Below are positions 53,234 through 60,931 of a stretch of DNA of 64,000 nucleotides, piece after piece. The position numbers and the translations under genes are program-made. Source of the DNA: Mesorhizobium sp. NZP2298. Its GTDB lineage: Bacteria > Pseudomonadota > Alphaproteobacteria > Rhizobiales > Rhizobiaceae. The stretch lies in the NCBI RefSeq assembly GCF_013170825.1, contig NZ_CP033365.1:7204001-7268000 (forward strand), written 5' to 3'. Each line of letters opens with the position of its first letter. Position 1 is the first letter of the stretch. Below the pieces are notes generated by a model, which worked only from the letters and a program-made list of their open reading frames with translations, made no database searches and had not been told where the DNA came from.

Positions 53234-55428
53234 CAGCTAACCATTCCTCGCTGTTTTGCTTCCCGCAGCGCTTTGACGACTTTCGGCGTAAATTCGCGGT
53301 CAAACTTCTTGAGCGCGGCCGTAACCTGCTCGCCGGCATCGCCCTGACCGCCTTGAACTTGGATGGTGGGCGCGAAGGTGACTACCGGCGCAAATGCATT
53401 ACCGCCACCGCCCGTAATAGACGGCACGCGCGGCACAATCGTCCCGCTCGTATTGGGTACGAACAACTCTGGCCGTTTCTCACCGACGATGTAAGGCTGG
53501 CCGGCAGAGACAGGGCCGCCATTGGCCCGCAACCCCAAAGCACCGATAATGCCTGGATCACTGCCGCCACCACTACTGCCCGTAAGCCAACTAAGCGCTC
53601 CGCCAAGTATGCCGCCACCGCCACCGCCTGCCGAACTTGCCTGCAGAATGGCGTCGACTAGATCATTCTCGATCTTGTCGATGATCTTGTCGAGAATGCT
53701 ATTGGCAATATTGCCAAAGTCTTCCCACGATAGTTTACCATCCTCAAGAGCAGACCTAAGACCGTCGAACGCGCTTTTTATGACGTCCTTTTGTAGGTCG
53801 TACATCTCCTGCGCTTTGCGCAGTTCGTCGGCTTGCCGTGCGTAGGCATCCGAAACATCGTCAATGGCCTTTACCTGAGCCGGTGACAGTTGCGCGTTCT
53901 GCCAGTCCTTATCGCCCTTCTTTCTAGCTTCCTCGCGGACCTGCTTGAGCGCGGTTTGCTCTAGGTCGAGCGATACCTTGCGCTTTTGCTGGGCATAGAA
54001 TGATAAGCCCAACGCAGCCTGCTCTTCGGCTAGAGCAGCCGTGCGGTCCTTAATGTTCTGAATGTCCTCGGCGAAGCGGTCGTCGGCCGTTTTCTTTGGG
54101 GCGTGCGATTTAGGTGTCTTCGTCGGCTTAATGGGATAGTCTGCCAAGGATACCTGCTTGATAGCCGCTTGGCCCGGAGTGGGTATCTGCGCAAGGGCGT
54201 TAGGGTCTCCCGGTGTGCCCATCTGATAAGCGCGCGGTGAGCTATCCTGAACTGCCCCTGGCGATGAGGCCCTTATGGCATTTATCTGCGCCAGCACGCC
54301 CGCAAGCTGCTTCTCCACCACAGAGGTGTCGATGCCCATTTGCGTGTTGAACGCGATAGCTTCCTGCAATGCTTTAACGGTCTTTTGAAGATCGGCAATC
54401 TTCGTCTTTATAGGATCTGTGTCGACGTTCGACCCGCTCAAATCGATAAGGGGGTGCTCACGAAGCTTCTCAGAGAAACTGTTAATGTAATTTAGAACAT
54501 CGGCAACAGGCTGAAGCCGGTTTACGATTTCGTCAAGCTTGCTTAGGAATCCATCGAAATCAATCTGGTCAATAAAGTCCGCCATGGCAAGCAATGCGCT
54601 GCCGAAGTGCTTACTTGCCTCTGTGGAATCGTTGAATTTGCCAGCTGCCTTAACGAGAGAGTTTTGAAGAATTTCAAATCCCTGAGATATCGTGAAAACA
54701 GACCCGGAAAGCTTGTCATCCAATATAGACGAGCCAGCCTCGATTGCGTCGAAAAACGCCTTATTGGAGACCTTGCCAGATTTCACCAACTGCGTTAGTT
54801 CGCCGACAGACCCGCCCGCTTCCTTTAGTCCCGACGCAGCAGCCTGCAACAGCGGCCGGAGACCGTCGATAAGAGAGTTGTACTCTTGCGCCTGGATAAC
54901 GCTTCCGCCCATGGCTTGCGAGAGCTGCAGCAAAGCGCCACGCGATTCCTCTGCGCTTCCGCCCGTAAGGCGAAGTGCCTTGGCTACATTATCGGTAAAT
55001 GTCGCTACTTGGCTCGAGTTTGCGCCCAACTCCTTTGAGGCCGAGGACACGCGGCTGTAAAGCGTAACCAACGACTCGAAAGGCGCGGCGTTCTTTTGTG
55101 CGCTGGCAAAAAGTTCGTCATAAACTTTCGTCAAATCTTGGCCCGAAAGGCCGGCGACATTGAGCGCATTCTGAATTTTGATTGCGCTATCTATAAGCGC
55201 CTGAGCACCGCTTATGCCACCTCCTACGCCAGCAATTGCTAAGCCCTTGCCAAGCAACCCACCTAGCGACGCAAACTGAGATGACAATTTCTTGTTCATC
55301 GCTGCAAAACGCAACTCGATTTTGCGCGCAGTTGAGTTTGTGTTGCTAAACGCTTTGTTCAGCGCGTTATTGTACTGCTTAACATCTGCGGAAAGCTGAA
55401 CGACAAGGCGCTCTAAATCAGTTGCCAT
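53233..55428 (-). CDS. Tail tape measure protein
   Basis: The 731-residue protein has an N-terminal coiled region (QYNNALNKAFSNTNSTARKI), hydrophobic Gly-rich segments (GLLGKGLAIAGVGGGISGAQ), long helical repeats and a Gly-rich C-terminus. It follows two small tail-chaperone genes, the canonical place. Its length sets tail length. The moderate size suggests a tail somewhat shorter than lambda's. Confidence 0.9.
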   Translation of the reverse strand: MATDLERLVVQLSADVKQYNNALNKAFSNTNSTARKIELRFAAMNKKLSSQFASLGGLLGKGLAIAGVGGGISGAQALIDSAIKIQNALNVAGLSGQDLTKVYDELFASAQKNAAPFESLVTLYSRVSSASKELGANSSQVATFTDNVAKALRLTGGSAEESRGALLQLSQAMGGSVIQAQEYNSLIDGLRPLLQAAASGLKEAGGSVGELTQLVKSGKVSNKAFFDAIEAGSSILDDKLSGSVFTISQGFEILQNSLVKAAGKFNDSTEASKHFGSALLAMADFIDQIDFDGFLSKLDEIVNRLQPVADVLNYINSFSEKLREHPLIDLSGSNVDTDPIKTKIADLQKTVKALQEAIAFNTQMGIDTSVVEKQLAGVLAQINAIRASSPGAVQDSSPRAYQMGTPGDPNALAQIPTPGQAAIKQVSLADYPIKPTKTPKSHAPKKTADDRFAEDIQNIKDRTAALAEEQAALGLSFYAQQKRKVSLDLEQTALKQVREEARKKGDKDWQNAQLSPAQVKAIDDVSDAYARQADELRKAQEMYDLQKDVIKSAFDGLRSALEDGKLSWEDFGNIANSILDKIIDKIENDLVDAILQASSAGGGGGGILGGALSWLTGSSGGGSDPGIIGALGLRANGGPVSAGQPYIVGEKRPELFVPNTSGTIVPRVPSITGGGGNAFAPVVTFAPTIQVQGGQGDAGEQVTAALKKFDREFTPKVVKALREAKQRGMVS

Positions 55429-55450
55429 TTATATCCGCCTGTTATATATA
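55422..55450 (+). promoter_or_regulatory. Plus-strand promoter inside the tail operon
   Basis: TTGCCA at 55422 and TATATA at 55445 are 17 bases apart. The -35 box overlaps the tape measure start codon region on the opposite strand. It lies 28 bases before the 55478 gene, giving it independent transcription. Confidence 0.6.
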
Positions 55451-55477
55451 GAGGTGGCAACACCAAGGGGCTTGGAT

Positions 55478-55741
55478 ATGCGTATCAAAGGTTTGTTTGT
55501 GACTGCGGCTGTCGTCGCCATTGCCGTCCATTCGATGGGCGGACTGAAGCCGACGCCAAGCAAGGCTCAAATAGAGGGCTTTAGCCTTGTCCACGCTATT
55601 GGCAATGCGGAGAACGTCGCTGCGAAGGGACTTCCCAAGTACGAATGCGAATCCATGAAGGTCAGCCTAAAGGCGGCTGCCGGCGTCCTGTCTGGCGGAT
55701 CCGTGACTTGCATACCAGACGAGTTTGCAGCTAAGCCTTAA
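55478..55741 (+). CDS. Exported moron protein in the tail operon
   Basis: The 87-residue protein starts MRIKGLFVTAAVVAIAVHSM, an export signal or membrane anchor. A mature part with two Cys (KYECESMKVSLKAAAGVL, then VTCIPDEF) follows. It is on the plus strand while all neighbours are on the minus strand, and it has its own promoter and AAGGGG ribosome site. These are the marks of a moron gene expressed from the prophage. Function unknown; it could alter the host envelope. Confidence 0.65.
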   Translation: MRIKGLFVTAAVVAIAVHSMGGLKPTPSKAQIEGFSLVHAIGNAENVAAKGLPKYECESMKVSLKAAAGVLSGGSVTCIPDEFAAKP

Positions 55742-55913
55742 GCCAGTCCCACAATTCATCTATTTCCTTGGCGGTAAGTTCGCCGTCATCTGACGAGTTG
55801 GCTTTAATGTAGCCATCCACGGCGGCAAGATACTGCCAGGGAGACATTTCATTGACCTGCTGCGGCGTGAACCCGATAGCGGCACCGGTTCCGTAAATGG
55901 CGGCAAACCTCAA
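55731..55913 (-). CDS. Second tail-assembly chaperone-like protein
   Basis: The 60-residue product begins at a TTG overlapping the upstream stop (TTGA). It contains YGTGAAIGFTPQQVNEMSPW and an acidic C-terminus, as in the small gene that follows the GTA-type chaperone. The frame stays open upstream, so a frameshift fusion is possible, but I found no in-frame slippery site. Confidence 0.6.
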   Translation of the reverse strand: MRFAAIYGTGAAIGFTPQQVNEMSPWQYLAAVDGYIKANSSDDGELTAKEIDELWDWLKA

Positions 55914-56293
55914 CTTTCCGTTGGGGAGGTCGTCAATTCGCTCTCCGCTGGATTTGCCGCTTCTGTTTCCCCCACGCTCTCCTCCGGTGCGCCGGTTAGA
56001 GCGGCGCCAAGCGCAATCTGCGCAATGATGATGCTTTCTAGTGGCGGACGATCCTCAACGTAGGCGCGAACCTTTTTCAGAGCGTCAACGGGGGGCATGC
56101 CACCGCCGATTAGCCCTAACCGAATTACGTTGCTGATATCCTCAACTAGCCACTGTCCACTATGGAGTCTGTTCAGAACAACGTAAGGGCCAGCATTACA
56201 TTTCTCTTGCAGCTCGGCCAGTTGCCCCCACGCCAGGCGGAAGGCATACGCGCCGTCCGCCCAGTCCATTTCAACGCGAGCGTCACGCGACAT
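55910..56293 (-). CDS. Tail assembly chaperone (gene-transfer-agent family type)
   Basis: The 127-residue protein contains WADGAYAFRLAWGQLAELQE, a pattern of the GTA-family protein between tail tube and tape measure. GLIGGGMPPVDALKKVRAYV and a Glu/Thr-rich tail follow. It should keep the tape measure soluble before tail assembly. It overlaps the second chaperone-like gene. Confidence 0.75.
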   Translation of the reverse strand: MSRDARVEMDWADGAYAFRLAWGQLAELQEKCNAGPYVVLNRLHSGQWLVEDISNVIRLGLIGGGMPPVDALKKVRAYVEDRPPLESIIIAQIALGAALTGAPEESVGETEAANPAESELTTSPTES

Positions 56294-56730
56294 TAGGCAG
56301 ACGTCCTGACCATTTCTCCGTCAGACTGCATGCTAATAGTGATGGTCGCCCGCTCGCCGTTGTTCGCGCCAATCTCGAGCGATTCAACGTGCATTTTGCC
56401 GGTGTAGGTGTACGTCGTCGCGGGGAACTCAATCTCAACCTTGGCGTCAATGGAGTCGACGCTCTCGGCTGCATCCATCCAAGCCTCGATAGACTCGGAA
56501 GCAAGCACGCCCTGACCGCTAATCGACATAGACAGCGAGGCTGCATCGCGGCCAAGCCACGCCACAGCGTCCGGATCGTCACAGTCGGGGATTGTGACTT
56601 CGTTTAGCGCCTTGGTGAGCGTCAGTCCGCGCTGCGTAAGCCCGCAAGGCGCCGTGTAAACTGCGGGCGAAGCGCCGTCACTCAACATAATGCGGATTTT
56701 GCCGCCCTTGATGGTAGAAGCCTGTGCCAT
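56293..56730 (-). CDS. Major tail tube protein
   Basis: The 145-residue protein is a beta-rich tail tube of the TP901-1/GTA type, starting MAQASTIKGGKIRIMLSDGA. It has DCDDPDAVAWLGRDAASLSM and ends GERATITISMQSDGEMVRTS. It builds the tail shaft. Position between the tail completion gene and the chaperones supports this. Confidence 0.82.
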   Translation of the reverse strand: MAQASTIKGGKIRIMLSDGASPAVYTAPCGLTQRGLTLTKALNEVTIPDCDDPDAVAWLGRDAASLSMSISGQGVLASESIEAWMDAAESVDSIDAKVEIEFPATTYTYTGKMHVESLEIGANNGERATITISMQSDGEMVRTSA

Positions 56731-56809
56731 TTAGTGGCCTTTCCTGATAAGAAAAAGGCCCGCCGAATGGCAGGCCGTAAGGTTGTTTGTTTTGGTGCCT
56801 TAAGTGCGC

Positions 56810-57205
56810 TTACGATTCTTCGATAAACGCCGTAAACCTAATCGAAGCATGCTTTGACGTGCCGTCGACAAGATAGTCAGTGCGCCAATGCTCCAATGAG
56901 ACAAGCGCGGTATGCAGAAGGGTAAAGTCAGCGCGCATCGCCCTGCGAACAGCATCGGCGATCTTGCGCACCTCGTCTTGGCTGGCCGCTATTGACCATG
57001 CGTCGATTTGGATAATTACCTCGCCGCCAGTGATGCAGTCCGTGTAGTCGGGTTGGTAACTTGACGGCCCCATGCTGACATACGGCTCCACAGCCGCCGC
57101 AGGAGGCACATCATAGACCTTTGCGCCCACCAGGGAGATAACGGTCGCATCCGCACGCAGGCGCGCGATGATAGCGCCTTGAAGATCAAGGACCGGATCC
57201 GCCAT
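56810..57205 (-). CDS. DUF3168 tail completion protein
   Basis: The 131-residue protein starts MADPVLDLQGAIIARLRADA and has the DUF3168 pattern (VGAKVYDVPPAAAVEPYVSM). This family caps or completes the tail at the neck. It overlaps the HK97 gp10-like gene by 20 bases. Confidence 0.85.
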   Translation of the reverse strand: MADPVLDLQGAIIARLRADATVISLVGAKVYDVPPAAAVEPYVSMGPSSYQPDYTDCITGGEVIIQIDAWSIAASQDEVRKIADAVRRAMRADFTLLHTALVSLEHWRTDYLVDGTSKHASIRFTAFIEES

Positions 57206-57653
57206 TGGCTACCTGCTTTGCTGACTTATTTATTGCACGGGTAATGCGTGACTTGGTTCTCTTGCGGAGCGCGCGAAACGACACGAAGAAAAATGGATGT
57301 GCCGGGATAGCGGGTATCTGCGCGCCCGCAAACTTGCCACCGGCAATATGCGCTTTAGTCCCAAATTCGACCCAGCGCGCGTAGAATGCCTCACTGTCAC
57401 CGGCATAAATGGTAATTGTTAATTTGCCGTCAGTCGACGTAACCGTGCCGATCGCCAGCGCCCCTTTTGGCGCATTTCCCCAAGTCCACGCGATGCTGTC
57501 CCGCAACTCGCCACTGTCCACGGGAACCAGCGACTTCATGAGCGCAACCATCTCATCCGCGCCCTTGGCCATGGCCGCGCTAATGGCAACTTCGGCGGCC
57601 TTTGGCAAAGCCTTAAGCTTTTTATTGAGGCTGGCAAGGCCGAGAATTGTCAC
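57186..57653 (-). CDS. HK97 gp10-like morphogenesis protein
   Basis: The 155-residue protein has the gp10 pattern: KLKALPKAAEVAISAAMAKG, then LVPVDSGELRDSI and ARWVEFGTKAH. It is a connector/tail morphogenesis protein in HK97-type phages. It is coupled to the head closure gene by ATGA. Confidence 0.87.
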   Translation of the reverse strand: MTILGLASLNKKLKALPKAAEVAISAAMAKGADEMVALMKSLVPVDSGELRDSIAWTWGNAPKGALAIGTVTSTDGKLTITIYAGDSEAFYARWVEFGTKAHIAGGKFAGAQIPAIPAHPFFFVSFRALRKRTKSRITRAINKSAKQVANGGSGP

Positions 57654-58042
57654 GACGCCTCGCCCTCAACCACCAAAAACTCGAGCCAGGCCCGATCCTC
57701 ACCAGGATCAACAATGGTTTTTATATTGAACACCCGCGGCGACGCCCCATTCGCATCCTGCGCCTGCCGAGCATCAACAACACGCCAGTCCGTTCGGACA
57801 GCCCGCGTAGCGGCGCAGTTGCGAACGATAAGGTTGTATGGCTGCTTGGCCGACAAACGGGAAGCAAACACGCCCTCAACGTTCTGGCTACTGCCGTAGA
57901 TTGGCTGGAGGCGTGCTGCGCATTCATACTGGTCGCCCCATTGGCCGCCGCCGGGAATGGGATTCCCGTACTCATCAGTTGAATCGCCACGCGCTTGAAA
58001 TTTCACGCGACAATTGAGTTGGCCACTGCGGGTTCTTGCCAC
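57650..58042 (-). CDS. Head closure (head-tail adaptor) protein
   Basis: The 130-residue protein starts MARTRSGQLNCRVKFQARGD and continues with GNPIPGGGQWGDQYECAARL, the typical pattern of head-tail joining proteins of the SPP1 gp16 type. It closes the portal channel after packaging. It overlaps the small upstream gene by 40 bases. Confidence 0.85.
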   Translation of the reverse strand: MARTRSGQLNCRVKFQARGDSTDEYGNPIPGGGQWGDQYECAARLQPIYGSSQNVEGVFASRLSAKQPYNLIVRNCAATRAVRTDWRVVDARQAQDANGASPRVFNIKTIVDPGEDRAWLEFLVVEGEAS

Positions 58043-58233
58043 GGCTGCGGCTCCTCATTCTTGTTGTCTTTGCGCAGCCGTACAGCCCTGCCTGCGAGTA
58101 CGGCCAGCGTGGCGCATCGTTGTGGGACATTGTAGTCGCCTGGCTTGTACGCCACCGTCGAAGACGGCAGGCGATAGTCGTATGGCTCAATAAACCTAAC
58201 CCACACGCTTACACCCTCATGAAGGCCAGCCAT
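58003..58233 (-). CDS. Small phage protein, 76 residues
   Basis: The product starts MAGLHEGVSVWVRFIEPYDY and has a small beta-barrel-like look. It overlaps both neighbours (25 and 40 bases), as expected in a compact operon. A similar short gene between capsid and connector genes is common in such phages. Function unknown. Confidence 0.55.
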   Translation of the reverse strand: MAGLHEGVSVWVRFIEPYDYRLPSSTVAYKPGDYNVPQRCATLAVLAGRAVRLRKDNKNEEPQPWQEPAVANSIVA

Positions 58234-58832
58234 GTCCCCTCCACATGCTGGATTGGGCGGCCGGCGTCGTAATATTCTTCTAGGACTTCGCGCACGTCGA
58301 CGGTGCCGAGGTGATGGTAGTCGTGCCAGGCAATGATGCCGCCAGGGCGCACAATGCGCGTGGCCAAGAGGGTATCCTTGACAACGCCAGCGCGTCCGTG
58401 ATCGCCATCGATAAACACGAAGTCGCACTTGGGCAAATCGTCGGCGGCCAAATCATGCGAACCACGGCGCGCAATCAGCAGTCGGAAGCGCGGATCGTCC
58501 AGTGCGAAGTGCGCTGGCTGTTGAGGCACCTCGCGCCGTTGAACAGCCTTGTCTGTGACATAGCCTTGCGGCACATCAATGCCGACGTAGCGCTCAATGG
58601 TGTCAATGTTTAGCATCAGCGCTTTGGCTGTGCGCCCTTCGTTGACGCCAAACTCAACAACGACCTTCGGCTTGGCCAAGCGCGCTAGCGCAACAACGGC
58701 TTCCAACTCGCCAGGATTCATGAACCGCGTGTTAAGACCGGTTTTATCGATTGGCGTGCAGCCAATACTATCCTGCGTCACGGCCGGAATTTGCAGCGAC
58801 AAAGGATTGTAGAAGTTCGGTTGCGGCGCCAA
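58209..58832 (-). CDS. Class I SAM-dependent methyltransferase
   Basis: The 207-residue protein has the Rossmann SAM motif VVVEFGVNEGRTAKAL near residue 60, a second-strand acidic residue (YVGIDVPQ) and the motif CDFVFIDGDHGRAGV with GGIIAWHDYHH. This is the Methyltransf_24-type fold. Its target could be a sugar, lipid or virion protein. It sits inside the connector module beside a glycosyltransferase gene, whose end it overlaps, which is unusual. Confidence 0.82.
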   Translation of the reverse strand: MAPQPNFYNPLSLQIPAVTQDSIGCTPIDKTGLNTRFMNPGELEAVVALARLAKPKVVVEFGVNEGRTAKALMLNIDTIERYVGIDVPQGYVTDKAVQRREVPQQPAHFALDDPRFRLLIARRGSHDLAADDLPKCDFVFIDGDHGRAGVVKDTLLATRIVRPGGIIAWHDYHHLGTVDVREVLEEYYDAGRPIQHVEGTWLAFMRV

Positions 58833-59703
58833 TATCTATTTCCTTTTGGCAGTCATGCGTGTGACTGAAGCACTTGCACGGCTTGATTGGATCAATACCC
58901 AGATAAGGACTGTAGCGAGCGCCCCCGGCGAATGACGTCGAGTCCTCATAGCCACCGAATATGCATGTAACCGGGGTGCCCACAGCCTGCGCTAGGATCA
59001 CAGCAAAGCCAGGCGAGGAGTAGACCATGGCCGCACGCGAGACCAACGCAGCCAACGTCTCAAAGTCAAGTTCGCCAGAGTGGCATTCGACATCGGCCTT
59101 GATCGGATGGCCAACCATCCATTCCTTGCCAGGCACCAAGTCCGCCACTGAAACGACGAAATAGTTGTCGCGTATCGACCCCAAAAGCGACGCATAAGCG
59201 TCATAATCCGGATTTCTTGCCTGGCAGCCGCCCCACTCAGTGCGCTCGTTAAGAGGCCTGTAAACAAGTATCGGCTTGGTTGGCTGCCAGAATTCAATTA
59301 GCCTGTCGGCGCGTGCGGCCCATTCATCCGGGATAGGCAGGCGGAAATCGGCCTTCCCGTAGCCCACATCGGCGGTGCGGCACATCGCGGCCAAGACAGA
59401 ACCGCACTCGCGCACCAAGTCGGGCGTGTAGGAAATCTGCATTTGCCTGGCGATCGGCACACTGCCGCGCCAGAACAGGCCGCGCTCCCTATCGGCGTTT
59501 TTCGTCTGCGTCCGCAGCACGGTTCGCTTGTGAAGAACCTTCAGCCCCTCGGCAATCAAATCATGATATGGCGCAATCCAAGAGCTTTCGAGATAGACGT
59601 CGAAGCGCGGCATCAACTGGCGAATTACGGCCCGCTGGTGGAGATTATCGCCGAGGCCGTGCATTCCGCGGATTAGCAGCGGACGCTTTTCGGTGGCAAG
59701 CAT
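58768..59703 (-). CDS. Glycosyltransferase, GT9/heptosyltransferase-like
   Basis: The 311-residue protein has an N-terminal GMHGLGDNLHQRAVIRQL pattern like ADP-heptose:LPS transferases and a C-terminal nucleotide-sugar part with VYSSPGFAVILAQAVGTPV and IFGGYEDS. A cluster of Cys (KPCKCFSHTHDC) near the end is notable. It could glycosylate virion proteins or host surface sugars. The start at 59703 shares a base with the upstream stop; 59712 is an alternative. Confidence 0.72.
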   Translation of the reverse strand: MLATEKRPLLIRGMHGLGDNLHQRAVIRQLMPRFDVYLESSWIAPYHDLIAEGLKVLHKRTVLRTQTKNADRERGLFWRGSVPIARQMQISYTPDLVRECGSVLAAMCRTADVGYGKADFRLPIPDEWAARADRLIEFWQPTKPILVYRPLNERTEWGGCQARNPDYDAYASLLGSIRDNYFVVSVADLVPGKEWMVGHPIKADVECHSGELDFETLAALVSRAAMVYSSPGFAVILAQAVGTPVTCIFGGYEDSTSFAGGARYSPYLGIDPIKPCKCFSHTHDCQKEIDIGAATELLQSFVAANSGRDAG

Positions 59704-60044
59704 TAGGCGCATTCCACATCAATGGTGCGCCACACACGGTAAGGTGCCAGAAGTGCCCTTACGGCTCGCGGCAGCACGGCATCACCCTTGCTTTCTGGAT
59801 CCGCCTCACGATTTTCGTAAAGGTCGCCGACGAGTAGCAAAACCGCCGCCGTAATGGCTGGCGTAACTTCGATAGCCGTTCCGTCATCACCAGACGGCTC
59901 ACCCCCTTCGGCGTAGACTTCGCGGTCAACATATTCGGTCACGATGGTTTCGGCGGCAGCCTGGTAGGCCGCAATCGTGTCGTCATCATCCAAGAAATCT
60001 AGGCGGAGGTGTTTCTTCACCAAGTCAATATCAAGCAACGACAC
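59703..60044 (-). CDS. Head-tail connector protein (gp6-like)
   Basis: The protein has LLDIDLVKKHLRLDFLDDDD and AYQAAAETIVTEYVDREVY, the typical pattern of gp6/QLRG-type connectors that form the ring below the portal. A GTG at 60044 gives this N-terminus; an ATG at 60068 would overlap the upstream gene more. It is separated from the other connector genes by the glycosyltransferase and methyltransferase. Confidence 0.8.
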   Translation of the reverse strand: MSLLDIDLVKKHLRLDFLDDDDTIAAYQAAAETIVTEYVDREVYAEGGEPSGDDGTAIEVTPAITAAVLLLVGDLYENREADPESKGDAVLPRAVRALLAPYRVWRTIDVECA

Positions 60045-60678
60045 TGGCGCGCTCCGTACATGCCGCAAGCGCGGCGCTAAATGTCATCTTTGGGTATGCC
60101 GTAAGCGCACTGTCTGGACTCGCATTAATTACGCGCACGCCCATGCGCTCCAGCAAGGGCGCCTGACCGTCAATCACGCCGCGCCAACGCGCCAAGCTCG
60201 TGCGCGACGGATTATTAAGCCCACCACCATGCTTGCCGTGCCAGTGGATGCCGGCACGGTCGTGCATGTCGTACCCAACCAGAATTATGTTCCGGCAGCC
60301 AAATTGCGCAGCGAGGTTTAAAGCCTGGAATCCCGAATTGCCGCCTATGCCTATTGTGCCAAATTTATGCACAAGGATTTCATCGCGGCGCATGTCTATC
60401 TTGATAGGGCGAACGCCCCATTTGCCGTCTCGTACATCGCCGCCAATTCGTAGGCCGGCAAAATCTGTGCGGCCCTGATTGTGCGCCCACCAGTCGTAGT
60501 CACAGGCATAAAGAACGTCAGCCCACGGCGCTAGCCGATAGCCGTTGTTTACGACTATGACTTTGTGCTTGCCGCGCGCTTCGTGTAAGTCCGCTTCGGC
60601 CGCGCTTGGTCCTCCTGCGACGATGATGCAGGTTTCTCCAAGCCAACGTGGCCACCAGCTTGCGGCACCATAAAAGGG
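60031..60678 (-). CDS. Rossmann-like (DUF115/MptE-like) protein read by -1 frameshift
   Basis: This frame, open from 60687 to 60031, is clearly coding: FYGAASWWPRWLGETCIIVA, then VIVVNNGYRLAPWADVLYAC, then IILVGYDMHDRAGIHWHG. It resembles phage proteins with a DUF115/MptE-like fold. It has no ATG, GTG or TTG before 60393, in the middle of the domain. The -1 slippery heptamer CCCTTTT at its start, aligned with the upstream 60881 frame, provides the likely entry. The fusion would have about 284 residues. Confidence 0.65.
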   Translation of the reverse strand, partial: PFYGAASWWPRWLGETCIIVAGGPSAAEADLHEARGKHKVIVVNNGYRLAPWADVLYACDYDWWAHNQGRTDFAGLRIGGDVRDGKWGVRPIKIDMRRDEILVHKFGTIGIGGNSGFQALNLAAQFGCRNIILVGYDMHDRAGIHWHGKHGGGLNNPSRTSLARWRGVIDGQAPLLERMGVRVINASPDSALTAYPKMTFSAALAACTERASVVA

Positions 60679-60881
60679 TCGTTGGGCTTACCGTCCTCCG
60701 CGTTGTCATTTGCGGCCAGAAAGACGATCGGAGCCGCAGCGGAATCTTCAGGCTCTGGCAAATGCACCGCATAGCCCATGTTTATGAGATCGCGAGCCTT
60801 GTGGTCGTCCTCTTCGTAAACCGTACCCTTCTTTGTGGTGACGTTGCCGTCAAGCAGGGTCTTTAGGGCTTGGATTCTCAT
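60555..60881 (-). CDS. Capsid-adjacent phage protein, zero-frame product of a frameshift pair
   Basis: The 108-residue protein starts MRIQALKTLLDGNVTTKKGT, contains YEEDDHKARDLINMGYAVHL and ends in a basic tail (RPKRTYTKRAASTKS). It follows the major capsid gene by 50 bases, where many phages have a small protein of this type. At codons CCT-TTT (60677-60672) a fraction of ribosomes may shift -1 into the 60031 frame. Confidence 0.7.
   Translation of the reverse strand: MRIQALKTLLDGNVTTKKGTVYEEDDHKARDLINMGYAVHLPEPEDSAAAPIVFLAANDNAEDGKPNDPFMVPQAGGHVGLEKPASSSQEDQARPKRTYTKRAASTKS
60672..60678 (-). other. Slippery heptamer C CCT TTT (candidate -1 frameshift site)
   Basis: On the minus strand CCCTTTT fits X XXY YYZ in the zero frame (CCT TTT before, CCC TTT after slipping). 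Nine bases downstream a stem can form (CAAGC with GCTTG, extended by wobble pairs). The -1 frame has no stop for 215 codons and no start codon of its own. Confidence 0.6.
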
Positions 60882-60931
60882 TATAGCTCCGGAGAAGAGG
60901 TGGGGCGGCCCGAAAGCCGCCCCTTTGGCCG

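Noticed and set aside
55965..55971. GGGAAAC slippery heptamer near the end of the tail chaperone gene
   Set aside because: It is not in the phase needed to shift from the first chaperone frame into the second; the TTGA overlap explains the second gene.
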